Positions 50,411-59,839 of a DNA stretch of 64,000 bases are shown piece after piece. Origin of the DNA: Burkholderia gladioli. GTDB taxonomy: Bacteria > Pseudomonadota > Gammaproteobacteria > Burkholderiales > Burkholderiaceae. The stretch is from contig NZ_CP009322.1 in the NCBI RefSeq assembly GCF_000959725.1, forward strand, positions 496,001 to 560,000, given 5' to 3'. A model generated the notes under the pieces. The model had not been told where the DNA came from. It worked only from the letters and a program-made list of their open reading frames with translations, and ran no database searches. The number at the start of each line of letters is the position of its first letter. Within the stretch, counting starts at the first letter, position 1. Made by a program: the position numbers and the translations under genes.

Positions 50411-51301
50411 ATGAAGCCCTGGTCCTCGGTATCCACCGCGACGCTCGAAATTGCCTATCTGGAATGGAACCCGCAAGGCAAGCGCGTCGCGATCCTGGTG
50501 CACGGCTGGCCCGACAACGCACGCTCCTGGGAGGGCGTGGCGGCGGTGCTGGCCGAGCGCGGCTATCGCGTGCTGGCGCCCGCGCTGCGGGGTTTCGCGC
50601 CGACCCGCTTTCGCGATCCGGCCACGCCGCGCAGCGGGCAACTGGCCGCGCTCGGCCGCGACCTGCTCGATTTCATCGACGCGCTGTCGCTCGCGCGGCC
50701 GCTGCTGGTCGGCCACGACTGGGGCGCGCGGGCGGTGGCCAATGCCTGCGGGCTGCGGCCGGGCGTGGCCGAGCAACTGGTGATGCTGTCGGTCGGCTAT
50801 GGCACCAACGATCCGCGCCAGCCGCTGCCGTTCGAGCAGGCGCGCAACTACTGGTATCACTGGTTCATGGCCACGCCGCGCGGCGAGCAGGCGGTGCGCG
50901 AGCAGCGCCGTGCCTTCGCGCGGCAGATGTGGAATACCTGGTCGCCCTCGGATTGGTATGAGGAGGAGGCCTTCGAGGATGCCTGCAGCGCCTTCGAGGG
51001 GCCCGACTGGGCCGAGGTGGTGCTGCATTCCTATCGGCATCGCTGGGGCTTCGTGGCGGGCGATGCGGCCTACGACGCCGACGAGGCCTTGCTCGATCCC
51101 GCGCCGGTGCTGGCAGTGCCGACCCTGGTGCTGCACGGCGCGATCGACACCTGCAACCATCCCGCCAGTTCGGCCGGCAAGGAACGCTTCTTCACCTCGG
51201 CCTATCGACGCGAGCTGCTCGACGGCGTTGGCCATTTTCCGCAACGCGAGGCACCGGACGAGGTGGCGCGGCACATCCTCGCGTTCGTCGACGCTCACTG
51301 A
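50411..51301 (+). CDS. alpha/beta hydrolase, epoxide hydrolase-like
   Basis: A 296-residue cytoplasmic enzyme, starting at ATG 50411 behind GGAGGCGAC. The oxyanion motif HGWPDN and the nucleophile elbow GHDWGA (Asp about 99) match epoxide hydrolases and haloacid/haloalkane dehalogenase-like proteins, where Asp attacks the substrate. The C-terminal GVGHFPQREAPDEV supplies the catalytic His. A cap domain lies between about 130 and 215. The gene is divergent from a LysR regulator and ends at a strong terminator. The specific epoxide or ester is unknown. Confidence 0.88.
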   Translation: MKPWSSVSTATLEIAYLEWNPQGKRVAILVHGWPDNARSWEGVAAVLAERGYRVLAPALRGFAPTRFRDPATPRSGQLAALGRDLLDFIDALSLARPLLVGHDWGARAVANACGLRPGVAEQLVMLSVGYGTNDPRQPLPFEQARNYWYHWFMATPRGEQAVREQRRAFARQMWNTWSPSDWYEEEAFEDACSAFEGPDWAEVVLHSYRHRWGFVAGDAAYDADEALLDPAPVLAVPTLVLHGAIDTCNHPASSAGKERFFTSAYRRELLDGVGHFPQREAPDEVARHILAFVDAH

Positions 51302-51329
51302 GCGAAGCGTTCGTCGCTATCGCACGATC

Positions 51330-51367
51330 GGGCGCGCCATCGCGCATGGCGCGCCCTTCGCGTTTTC
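51330..51367 (+). terminator. intrinsic terminator after the alpha/beta hydrolase
   Basis: GGGCGCGCCAT (51330-51340) pairs with ATGGCGCGCCC (51346-51356) around a 5-base loop; TTCGCGTTTT follows. Its arms resemble those of the terminator at 42141-42176. Confidence 0.85.
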
Positions 51368-51721
51368 CTCCCACGAATCCGCTCGGCCTTCCGCGCCGGC
51401 TTCGGCGTAATGCCTTTTCACCGATTCGTTCAAATATTTGCTGCACTTGCGCAGCGCCAATTTCCTGATTCGATTCGATTGTCAATCGACATTTTGTTAT
51501 GTCCTTGTATTGTTGTCTGGACCGAATCATTCCTCTCGATTGAGCTGCGCGGCCCCGCCTGTAAGCTTTCCGCCCGATCCGGCGGAATCTTTTTTACGTA
51601 TCAGATTGCAAAAAGATTGATTTTTGTTTTTTGCTACATTACAAATTATTTCCGCGCGTTACATGCGTGAAATGTTAAACGATTAGTACAACAGATAAGA
51701 ACATGGGCCGGAGCAGCGAGA
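51368..51721. promoter_or_regulatory. AT-rich promoter/leader of the S15 peptidase gene
   Basis: There is no gene in this stretch. From about 51420 to 51710 the sequence is markedly AT-rich for this window, with T-runs (TTTTTT near 51590, 51625 and 51633) and a TTGCTACATTACAAAT stretch near the right end. It probably holds the promoter and a long 5' leader of the exoprotease genes. I cannot fix a -35/-10 pair with confidence. Confidence 0.45.
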
Positions 51722-53659
51722 GTGAATAAAGACAATCATCGAGAGGGGGCGGGCAAGGTCCGCCATGGCGCGCGCTTGCCGATGCTGTTGATGGCGGCCG
51801 CGATCGGCTTGACGGCATGCGGCGGCGACGATGGCGCCTCGCCTTCGGCCGCGCGGCAGGTCACGCCCTTGAGCACGGCCACCACGGCGCCCGAGCCGGC
51901 GCCGTTCGCGCCGCCGCAGCCGCTGCCCGAGGTGGGCGAGCAGTTCGCCAGCTCGCCCACCGGGCTGCCGTATCCGAAGCTCGCCACGCTGTATCCCGGC
52001 CACAACGGGCCGAGCGTCAACGACGGCATGATCCTGCCCTGGCTGTCGATGCGTGCGCCTCTCAAGCAGAGCGTGATGGTGCAGACGCCGTTCGACACCG
52101 ACCAGGACGGCAAGCCCGACCGCATCGCGATCCGCATCGTGCAGCCGGCCGAGGTGGCCGAGGGGCTCAAGACGCCGGTGATCGTGCGGCCCTCGGTGTA
52201 CTACGCCGATCCGACCTACGCCACCCAGACGCGCGCGCCCTTCCTCGGCGAGGCCGAGTACCTGCGCATGGGCTTCACGGTGATCTATGCCGACTCGATC
52301 GGCACCAACCTGTCGGACGGCTGCTGGTCGGTGATGGACCGCACCGAGCGCGAGGCGATGGCCAGCGTGGTGCGCTGGCTGACCGGCGACGCCACCGCGC
52401 CCGGCACCGACGCGCAGGGCAAGCCGGTGACGGCGAGCTGGTCGACCGGCCACGTGGCGATGGAGGGCATCTCCTACGGCGGCACGCTGCCGAGCATGGT
52501 GGCGGCCACCGGCGTGCCGGGGCTGGAGGCCATCGTGCCGGTGGAGGGCATCAGCAGCGGCTACGACTATTTCCGCTATAACGGCGTGATCGCCGATATC
52601 GACAACACCGTCACGCTCGGCAGCTACATGCAGCAGGAGCAGTCGAGCGCGCGCGCTTCGATCTGCGAGCCGGCGCGCCAGGCCGCGGTGAGCGCCTCGG
52701 ACGACGGCAACTATGCCTACAACGACTTCTGGAAGGCGCGCAACACGGTGTCCCTGGTCGACCGCTTCCAGGCGGCCACGCTGATCGCGCAGGGGCAGGC
52801 CGACAACAACGTCAAGACCAAGAACTCGGTGCAACTCTACGATGCGCTGCGCCGCGTCGGCAAGCCGGTGCAGCTCTGGCTGCACAGCCGCGACCACGAC
52901 GATCCGGCCTGGCAGAAGGAGTGGCAGAAGCAGATCCTGATGTGGTATTCGCGCTACCTGTTCGGCGTGAACAACGGCGTGGAGAAGCAGCCCACCTACG
53001 TGCGCGAGACGCCGGCCGGCGACATCCCGGTGGGCGCCACCATCAGCCGCGGCGAGGACGACACCAGCGACACGCTGATCGGCCATTGCCACTCGGGCCA
53101 CAACCCGCGCGACTGCATTCCGACCGGCGAGCTGTTCATCAAGGAAGACGCCTGGCCGAAGACGGTCGACGCCGCCTATTACCTGCATGGCGACGGCCGC
53201 GCGGGCGGCCTGCTCACGCCCGACACGGCGGACGGCACGGCGGCGCCCTCGGTGGGCTTCAGCAAGAGCACGGCCGTCAGCTACGAGACCCGCCCGCTGG
53301 CGAACGCCACGCGCTACTCTGGAACCATCCGCGTGGCGATGCGCGGGCGTTTCGCGCCGACGGTCACCAACGTGAAGGCGACGCTGTCGGTGGACGGCCA
53401 CGACGTCAGCTACGGCTGGGCCAATCCGCGCTTCTACAAGGGCCTGGAGACGCCGCAGAACATCGCGGCCGGCACCGACTACGACTTCGTGCTCGAGATG
53501 ATGCCGCGCGACTTCACCGTGCTGCCCGGCAGCAAGGTGAAGCTCAAGCTGCAGGGCTACCAGGGTACGGCGCAGGTCACGCTGGACCTGGCGCACACCA
53601 CGCTGCAGATGCCGATCGTGCCGCAGGCGCGCGTGGCCGCCGTGATGCGTGCGCAATGA
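51722..53659 (+). CDS. S15/CocE-type alpha/beta hydrolase lipoprotein (X-Pro dipeptidyl-peptidase-like)
   Basis: A 645-residue exported protein starting at GTG 51722. A signal peptide ends in the lipobox LTAC (Cys about 33) followed by GGDD, so it is a lipoprotein, probably outer-membrane. The catalytic domain carries GISYGG with nucleophile Ser251; Asp361 (GQADNN) and His388 or His392 (LHSRDHDD) complete the triad. The C-terminal 200 residues form the jelly-roll domain of the S15/CocE family (GTIRVAMRGRFAPTVTNVKATL). Family members remove Xaa-Pro dipeptides or hydrolyse acyl bonds. It is followed by an S10 carboxypeptidase lipoprotein and, further on, a secreted S8 protease, so extracellular peptide breakdown is the likely setting. 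Confidence 0.88.
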   Translation: MNKDNHREGAGKVRHGARLPMLLMAAAIGLTACGGDDGASPSAARQVTPLSTATTAPEPAPFAPPQPLPEVGEQFASSPTGLPYPKLATLYPGHNGPSVNDGMILPWLSMRAPLKQSVMVQTPFDTDQDGKPDRIAIRIVQPAEVAEGLKTPVIVRPSVYYADPTYATQTRAPFLGEAEYLRMGFTVIYADSIGTNLSDGCWSVMDRTEREAMASVVRWLTGDATAPGTDAQGKPVTASWSTGHVAMEGISYGGTLPSMVAATGVPGLEAIVPVEGISSGYDYFRYNGVIADIDNTVTLGSYMQQEQSSARASICEPARQAAVSASDDGNYAYNDFWKARNTVSLVDRFQAATLIAQGQADNNVKTKNSVQLYDALRRVGKPVQLWLHSRDHDDPAWQKEWQKQILMWYSRYLFGVNNGVEKQPTYVRETPAGDIPVGATISRGEDDTSDTLIGHCHSGHNPRDCIPTGELFIKEDAWPKTVDAAYYLHGDGRAGGLLTPDTADGTAAPSVGFSKSTAVSYETRPLANATRYSGTIRVAMRGRFAPTVTNVKATLSVDGHDVSYGWANPRFYKGLETPQNIAAGTDYDFVLEMMPRDFTVLPGSKVKLKLQGYQGTAQVTLDLAHTTLQMPIVPQARVAAVMRAQ

Positions 53660-53676
53660 AGCCGACGAGATGACGA

Positions 53677-53712
53677 CACGACGCCGCCGCGCCGGGCGCG
53701 GCCGGCGTCGTG
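53677..53712 (+). terminator. imperfect hairpin after the S15 gene
   Basis: CACGACGCCGCCGCGCC pairs with GGCGCGGCCGGCGTCGTG with one bulged base. There is no T-run, so it may only attenuate or protect the transcript between the S15 and S10 genes. Confidence 0.4.
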
Positions 53713-53826
53713 CCAGGAATTGACCCGGCGTCGTTCCGAGACGCGCCGTGAACGTCGGGTCGATATGCAGTGCGAATCAACCAGCCCAATAACATCGATT
53801 TGCAGAGTATCAACAGGAGAGTCTTC

Positions 53827-55569
53827 ATGACTGGAAGAACCCCCGCCTGGACGCTATGCGCCTTGCTGGCCGCCATGGCCATGGCCGCCTGCGGCGACGA
53901 CACGTCCTCGCCCGCCAGCAGCTTCGCCGCGAACCAGGCCGCGCCCGTCGCGAGCCCGGCCGCCGGGCCCGCCGCGGGCGAAACCGAGCAGCAGGCCTTC
54001 GACCGGCTCGCGCCGGCCGACAAGGTGCTCAACGACCCGAACACCTACACCACCACGCGCAGCGGCACGATCAAGCTGGCCTCGATCAACGAGGACACCT
54101 CGGTCAAGCGCCACACCATCGCGATCAACGGCAAGACCGTGCCCTACACGGCGCGCGCCGGCCACCTGGTGGCCTACAAGACCAATGCCCAGGGCAAGAC
54201 GGCCGAGGCGGCGATCTTCTATACCTCGTACACGCGCGACGGGCTGGGCAAGGAGAACCGCCCGGTCACCTTCCTCTGGAACGGCGGCCCGGGTTCCGCC
54301 TCGATCTGGCTGCACATGGGCTCGTGGGGTCCGAAGCGCCTGAAGTCTGATGCGCCCAACATGGCCAACGACACGGTGCAGCCGTCCAGCTTCCCGTTCG
54401 AGGACAATGCGATCTCGCTGCTCGACGAATCCGACATCGTGTTCGTCGATCCGCCGGGCACGGGCCTGTCCACGGCCATCTCGCCGCTGCAGAACCGCGA
54501 TCTGTGGGGCACCGACGCCGACGCGCAGGTGGTGGCCGACTTCATCGTCAGCTATACCAACAAGTTCAACCGCCAGAGCTCGCCGAAGTACCTGTATGGC
54601 GAATCCTACGGCGGCATTCGCACGCCGATCGTCGCCAACCTGCTGGAGCAGGCCGGCACCAGCGGCTACGTGCCCGACCCGACCGGCAAGCCGGCCAAGG
54701 TGCTGGCGGGCTTCATCCTCAATTCGCCCCTGGTCGACTACAACTCGAATTGCGACATGGAGGACGGCTCGGTCACCTGCGAGGGCTACATCCCGTCCTA
54801 CGCGATGGCGGCCGACTACTTCAAGAAGTCGACGCAGCGCGGCACGCGCAGCCAGGCGGAATACCTGGCCGAGCTGCGCACGGTGGCGCGCACCACCTTC
54901 CAGAACACCTACCGGACCTATTTCACCAACGGCCGGCCGAAATCGACCTGGAACGCCTTCGCGGCCAGCTCGCAAGGGCAGGCGGTGCTGAACCAGTTGT
55001 CCAGCTACACCGGCATTTCCGCCTCGACCTGGAAGAGCAACTTCAACTACACGCCGGGGCCGTTCCGCTCGGCGCTGGTGCCGGGGTATCAACTGGGCCG
55101 CTACGACGCGCGCATGAAGGTGCCGAACGGCAACAGCTTCGCGGCGGACGACTACATCAACGTGGCCTTCCTGAACCAGCTCAAGACCTATTTCCCGGAC
55201 TTCGTGAACTATCAGAGCAAGTCGGCGTACCAGCCGCTCAACAACGACACGATCGGGATCTGGAAATGGGCGCGGGCGGGCCTGCCGGCCAATACCCTGC
55301 CGCAGAGCATCACCGACATCCAGGCCGTGCTGACCGCCAACCCGGACGCCAAGCTGCTGATCCTGCACGGCTACGAGGACATCGCCACGCCGGGCTTCCA
55401 GACCGAGCTGGACCTGGAAGGCGTGAACCTTGCGGACCGGGTGCCCGTCAAATGGTTCGAGGGCGGCCACATGATCTACAACACCGAGCAGTCGCGCGCG
55501 CCGCTGAAGCAGGCGATCGATGCGTACTACCAATCGTCGGCGCAGGCGGCCGATGGTTCCCTGATGTAA
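53827..55569 (+). CDS. S10 family serine carboxypeptidase lipoprotein
   Basis: A 580-residue exported protein. ATG 53827 follows AGGAGAG. The signal peptide ends MAAC (Cys21) followed by GDDTSS, so it is a lipoprotein. It has the S10 family motifs NGGPGSAS (oxyanion hole, about 157), GESYGG with Ser260, HGYEDIATP with Asp518, and EGGHMIY with His548, giving a complete Ser-Asp-His triad. S10 enzymes remove C-terminal residues at acidic pH and are rarer in bacteria than in eukaryotes, though known in Xanthomonadaceae and Burkholderia. It sits between an S15-type lipoprotein and a small EF-hand-like secreted protein (20 bp downstream, probably cotranscribed). Confidence 0.92.
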   Translation: MTGRTPAWTLCALLAAMAMAACGDDTSSPASSFAANQAAPVASPAAGPAAGETEQQAFDRLAPADKVLNDPNTYTTTRSGTIKLASINEDTSVKRHTIAINGKTVPYTARAGHLVAYKTNAQGKTAEAAIFYTSYTRDGLGKENRPVTFLWNGGPGSASIWLHMGSWGPKRLKSDAPNMANDTVQPSSFPFEDNAISLLDESDIVFVDPPGTGLSTAISPLQNRDLWGTDADAQVVADFIVSYTNKFNRQSSPKYLYGESYGGIRTPIVANLLEQAGTSGYVPDPTGKPAKVLAGFILNSPLVDYNSNCDMEDGSVTCEGYIPSYAMAADYFKKSTQRGTRSQAEYLAELRTVARTTFQNTYRTYFTNGRPKSTWNAFAASSQGQAVLNQLSSYTGISASTWKSNFNYTPGPFRSALVPGYQLGRYDARMKVPNGNSFAADDYINVAFLNQLKTYFPDFVNYQSKSAYQPLNNDTIGIWKWARAGLPANTLPQSITDIQAVLTANPDAKLLILHGYEDIATPGFQTELDLEGVNLADRVPVKWFEGGHMIYNTEQSRAPLKQAIDAYYQSSAQAADGSLM

Positions 55570-55588
55570 GGCATGAGCGAGGACAAGC

Positions 55589-55987
55589 ATGAAAATCATG
55601 AAACTGATGGTTGCGGCCCTTGCCGGCGGCTTCGCCCTGGCCAACGTCGCCATGGCTAACGGCTACGACGACCTGCCCAAGCCCCCGCCGCCGCCGGGCG
55701 GCTGGGCGCAGCCGGAGAAGCAATCGGAGCGTTCGGTCACGGCCGACGTGGATCGCCAGGTCACCGAACGCTTCACGGCGGCCAACGGCGGCGACGCGAA
55801 CGGCACGCTGTCGAAGCAGCAGGCCAAGGCGGCGGGCTGGGGCCTGGTCAGCGACCATTTCTCCGAGATCGACCGCGCCGGAAGCGGTTATGTCCGCCTG
55901 AACGACGTGCTCGACTTCATGTCGCAACGCAGCCCGCAGCGCGTCATGCGGATGCGCAACGCGGCGAAGGCCGGGGGCAATTCCTGA
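55589..55987 (+). CDS. small secreted EF-hand-like protein
   Basis: A 132-residue protein with GAGGACAAGC before its ATG, 20 bp after the S10 gene. A clear signal peptide (MKIMKLMVAALAGGFALANVAMA) is followed by a Pro-rich stretch. Two EF-hand-like loops are seen at about 72-83 (GGDANGTLSKQQ) and 96-107 (DRAGSGYVRLND). The second has Ala at loop position 3 and ends in Asp rather than Glu, so calcium binding may be weak or lost. It may stabilise or sense calcium for the neighbouring exported peptidases; that is inference from position. Confidence 0.75.
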   Translation: MKIMKLMVAALAGGFALANVAMANGYDDLPKPPPPPGGWAQPEKQSERSVTADVDRQVTERFTAANGGDANGTLSKQQAKAAGWGLVSDHFSEIDRAGSGYVRLNDVLDFMSQRSPQRVMRMRNAAKAGGNS

Positions 55988-56358
55988 GCCGAGCCGTCCA
56001 GCCCTGAGGCAGGCATGCAGCGGGGCTGATATCCCTGATCGGCCGGCATGGAGATGCCGGCCCTTTCAAGACCACGGCCATGCCGGCCGCGTGTAGCGAC
56101 CCGGCATGGCCGATCTTCGCCGGCATGGATGGACGATGCCGGATCTATCTCCCGTTTTTGATCAAAGCGCCTGAATGAAACCAGCGAGGCCGAATGCAGG
56201 GCGGGGCCGTGCTCGCCTGTCGCCGGCGGGCAGGGATCGATGTCGGGCGCGTTCGACGCGATCGAACGATGTGGGGCAGGGCACCAGAAAACCAATGAAT
56301 GGAGAAAAGGCAATGGATCTCGCTGGAAATCGAGGAACGATCCGCGTGGAGGGCAGCC
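55988..56358. terminator. array of three GC-rich hairpins between the EF-hand and autotransporter genes
   Basis: Three hairpins share a CCGGCAT/ATGCCGG core. The first is GGCCGGCAT (56041-56049) with ATGCCGGCC (56054-56062), followed by CTTTC. The second is CGGCCATGCCGG (56075-56086) with CCGGCATGGCCG (56101-56112). The third is CCGGCAT (56120-56126) with ATGCCGG (56136-56142), before CCCGTTTTTG. The first is a plausible terminator of the S10/EF-hand transcript. The rest of the spacer must hold the autotransporter promoter. No gene is seen. Confidence 0.6.
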
Positions 56359-59300
56359 GTGGCCACGCATGAGAATCGCGCCGGCGCCCCCGGCCGCGCA
56401 TCGCTGCTGCTGTTTCAACTGCTGATCGCCGCCGCGGTGATTCCCAGGCCGGCCGAGGCGCAGACGGTGCCCTACCAGGAGCCCGGCAGGCTCGGAGACC
56501 CCGCCAGTTGGCGTACGCCGGAATTCGCCAGGGAATGGGGGCTCGGCGCGATGCACGCCGAATACGCCTACGCGGCCGGTTTCACCGGCAGGAACATCGC
56601 GATCGGCGTGCTCGATTCCGGTTATTACGCGCAGCATCCCGAACTATCCGCCAAGCGCTACATCCCGGTCACCTCGGACGGCGTCCCGGGCGTGCTGAAT
56701 TCGAACAACAACAATCACGGCACGCTGGTCAGCGGCGTGATCGCGGGCGCGCGCGACGGCACCGGCATGCACGGCGTGGCGCCCGACGCAACCGTCTACG
56801 AAGGCAATACCAATGCCACCGACGGCTTCCTGTTCGGCGTATCCGATCCGAAATTCCCCGGCTCGGACGCGAAGTATTTCTCCGATGTCTACGATGCGAT
56901 CGCAGCCAAGGGCGTGCGCATCATCAGCAACAGCTGGGGCTCGCAGCCGAGCGACGAGAACTACAGCACGCTCGCCAGGCTGACCGATGCCTACAAGCTG
57001 CACGAGGCGGTGCGCACGCGCACCGGGCAGGGCACCTGGCTCGATGCGGCCGCGAAGGTGTCGCGCGAGGGCGTGATCAACAACTTCAGCTCGGGCAACA
57101 CCGGCTACGACAACGCCAGCCTGCGCGGCTCCTATGCCTATTTCCATCCGGAGCTGGAAGGGCACTGGATGACCACCACCGGCTACGACGAGCAGGTCGG
57201 CCAGGTCTACAACAAGTGCGGGATCGCGAAATGGTGGTGCGTGATGGCGCCGACCGGCGTGCCGTCCACCTCGTATTCCGGCACCTCGGCGGCGCCCACC
57301 GGCGCGACCTACGCGAACTTCAACGGCACCTCGGCGGCCGCGCCGCACGCGTCGGCGGCGCTCGCGCTGATCATGGAGCGGTTTCCCTACATGAGCAGCG
57401 AGCAGGCGCTGTCGGTGATGTTCACCACCGCGCAGAATATGGAGCCGGACCCGAGCCGGCCCGACTACAGCAGCAACAACGGCCTGTTCCAGGCGGTCCA
57501 TCCCGCGAAGCCGGGCAACAGCGGCGTGCCGAACGGGTTCGGCGGCTGGGGCCTGGTCGACCTGAAGAAGGCCATGAACGGGCCGGGGCAGTTGCTCGGC
57601 ACCTTCCGCGCGGCGCTGCCTTCGGGCACCGCCGACGTCTGGTCGAACGACATCTCCGATGTCGCGCTGGCGGCGCGCAAGATCGAGGACGACGCCGAGC
57701 ATCGCGCCTGGCTCGACACGCTGCAGTCCAGGGGCTGGCAGCAGGGCCTGCCGGCGGGGGCGAGCGACGGCGACAAGGTCGACTACGCGACCGGCGTGGC
57801 GCGCGAGGCCGCCCGCCAGGCGCGCGAATACCAGGGCAGCCTGGTGAAGTCGGGCGGCGGCACGCTCACGCTGGCGGGCGCGAATACCTATCGCGGGCTG
57901 ACCACGGTCGATGGCGGCGAGTTGCGGATCGACGGCTCGATCGCCTCGGGCGCGGTGGTCAACACGGCCGGGCGGCTCACCGTGAACGGCCGCGCGGCCG
58001 ACATCGCGGTGAACGGCGGGCTGGCGACCATCGCCGGCACCAGCGCGGCGCTCGCGATCGACCAGGGCGGCACCGCGGCCGTGACCGGCACCGGCAGCAC
58101 CGGCGAGGTGCGGCTCGCCAATGGCTTCGCCTCGCTGGGCGGCAACAGCGGCAAGGTGAGCGTGCAGGCGCTCGGCGTGGCGGCGATCACGGGCCGCACC
58201 GGCGACGTGGCGGTGGACGGCGGGCGCGCCTCGCTCGACGGCAGCAGCGGCGACGTCACGGTCGGCAACGGCGGCCTGGTGAACGGCAATGGCGCGATGC
58301 GCTCGCTGAACGCGACGGCCGGCGGCACGGTGGCGCCGGGACACTCGGTCGGTCGCTTGTCGGTGGCGGGCGACCTGAGCCTGGCGAGCGGCTCGACCTA
58401 CGCGGTGGAGTTGTCGCCGAGCGGCGCGAGCGACCGGATCGACGTGGGCGGCAAGGCCAGCCTGGCGGGCGGGACGCTGAGCCTCGCGCTCGAGAACACG
58501 CCGCCGCCGCTGAGCGGAGAGCAGTCGCGCTCGGTGCTGGGGCGCAGCTTCGTGATCCTGAATGCGGCGGGCGGCGTCGATGGGCAGTTCGCTTCGCCCG
58601 GTGCCTATCTGTTCGTGTCGCCGTCGCTGGCCTATGGGCCGACCAGCATCAGCCTGACCGTGAATCGCAACGCCGCGCGCTTCGCCGGCGTCGCAAACAC
58701 CGACAACGAGCGCAGCGTGGCGAACGCGCTGGAAACCGTCGATCCGGGCAGCGCAGTCTACAACAGCGTGCTGTTCGCGACCGCCGCGCAGGCGCCGCAA
58801 GCCACGCTCTCGCAGTTGACCGGCGAGATCTACCCGGCCGCCTACGCCACGCTGATCAACGAAAGCCGGCAGGTACGCGATGCCGTGCTCGATCGGCTGG
58901 CCGGTACCGGCAGCGGCGACGCGGCGGCCGCGCGGCCCGGCGTCTGGGCCCGGCTGCTGGGCTCCTGGGGCAGCGCGCGCGGCGACGGCGTGAACGGCTA
59001 CACCAGCTCGACCGGCGGCTTCCTGGCGGGCGCGGACGCGGCCGTGCGCGATGCGCTGCGGGTGGGCGGCATCGCCGGCTACACGCATAGCGGCATCAGC
59101 CTGCGCGACCAGCCGTCCTCGGCCTCGTTCGACAGCTTCCATCTCGGCGCCTACGCGGCATGGCAACCGGGCGCGCTCGGGCTGCGCGCGGGAGCGGTGC
59201 ACGCCTGGCATCGCGGCGGCGTCGATCGGGCGGTTCGCTATGGCGCCGCCGCCGAGTCGGAAACCGGCACGCTGAATGCGCAGACGAGCCAGGTGTTCGG

Positions 59301-59760
59301 CGAGGCGGCCTACCGGCTCGGCCTGGGCTCGGCGCTCGAGCTCGAGCCCTTCGGCCGGCTCGCCTACGTCCACCTGAGCAACCACGGCGCGACCGAGTCG
59401 GGCGGCGCGGCGGCCTTGCGGGTGCAGGAGGGCAACAACGACGTGTCGTTCTCGACGCTGGGCCTGCGCGGCACCACGCAGTTCGCGCTGGGTTCGTCGA
59501 TGCAACTGACGCTGCAGGGCAGCGTGGGCTGGCAGCACGCCTTGACGAGCGGCCGACCGGTGGCGACACTCGCCTTCGCCTCGGGCAGCGACGGCTTCAC
59601 GGTCGCCAGCGTGCCGGTGGCGAAGGATGCGGCGGTGCTGAGCGTGGATGCCGGTTTCGCGTTCGGCAAGGCCGGCCGCGCCAGCCTCGGCTACTCGGGC
59701 TCGCTGGCCAGCCGCCAGGCCGATCACGCGGTGCGGGGCAGCCTGGGCTGGAAGTTCTGA
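56359..59760 (+). CDS. autotransporter serine protease, subtilisin (S8) family
   Basis: About 1133 residues. I prefer GTG 56359, because GGAGG ends six bases before it and it gives a normal signal peptide ending at PRPAEAQ; an ATG at 56299 would add 20 polar residues. The S8 protease domain spans about 65-400 with Asp86 (GVLDSGYY), His120 (NNHGTLVSG) and Ser325 (NGTSAAAPHAS). A PATR-type beta-strand repeat (GGGTLTLAGANTYRGLTTVDGG) begins near 500, followed by a beta-helical Gly-rich stalk. The last 270 residues (from about 860, GVWARLLGSWGSARGDG) form the type V autotransporter barrel, ending in Phe. The enzyme is therefore displayed on, or released from, the outer membrane. With the S15 and S10 lipoproteins it forms an exoprotease island. 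Confidence 0.93.
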   Translation: MATHENRAGAPGRASLLLFQLLIAAAVIPRPAEAQTVPYQEPGRLGDPASWRTPEFAREWGLGAMHAEYAYAAGFTGRNIAIGVLDSGYYAQHPELSAKRYIPVTSDGVPGVLNSNNNNHGTLVSGVIAGARDGTGMHGVAPDATVYEGNTNATDGFLFGVSDPKFPGSDAKYFSDVYDAIAAKGVRIISNSWGSQPSDENYSTLARLTDAYKLHEAVRTRTGQGTWLDAAAKVSREGVINNFSSGNTGYDNASLRGSYAYFHPELEGHWMTTTGYDEQVGQVYNKCGIAKWWCVMAPTGVPSTSYSGTSAAPTGATYANFNGTSAAAPHASAALALIMERFPYMSSEQALSVMFTTAQNMEPDPSRPDYSSNNGLFQAVHPAKPGNSGVPNGFGGWGLVDLKKAMNGPGQLLGTFRAALPSGTADVWSNDISDVALAARKIEDDAEHRAWLDTLQSRGWQQGLPAGASDGDKVDYATGVAREAARQAREYQGSLVKSGGGTLTLAGANTYRGLTTVDGGELRIDGSIASGAVVNTAGRLTVNGRAADIAVNGGLATIAGTSAALAIDQGGTAAVTGTGSTGEVRLANGFASLGGNSGKVSVQALGVAAITGRTGDVAVDGGRASLDGSSGDVTVGNGGLVNGNGAMRSLNATAGGTVAPGHSVGRLSVAGDLSLASGSTYAVELSPSGASDRIDVGGKASLAGGTLSLALENTPPPLSGEQSRSVLGRSFVILNAAGGVDGQFASPGAYLFVSPSLAYGPTSISLTVNRNAARFAGVANTDNERSVANALETVDPGSAVYNSVLFATAAQAPQATLSQLTGEIYPAAYATLINESRQVRDAVLDRLAGTGSGDAAAARPGVWARLLGSWGSARGDGVNGYTSSTGGFLAGADAAVRDALRVGGIAGYTHSGISLRDQPSSASFDSFHLGAYAAWQPGALGLRAGAVHAWHRGGVDRAVRYGAAAESETGTLNAQTSQVFGEAAYRLGLGSALELEPFGRLAYVHLSNHGATESGGAAALRVQEGNNDVSFSTLGLRGTTQFALGSSMQLTLQGSVGWQHALTSGRPVATLAFASGSDGFTVASVPVAKDAAVLSVDAGFAFGKAGRASLGYSGSLASRQADHAVRGSLGWKF

Positions 59761-59839
59761 TCGCGGATTCGCCTCGGGTGAACCCATGAAGCCGCGGACG
59801 CCTTCGGGCGTGCGCTTTCCCATCATCGACGGAGTGGCG

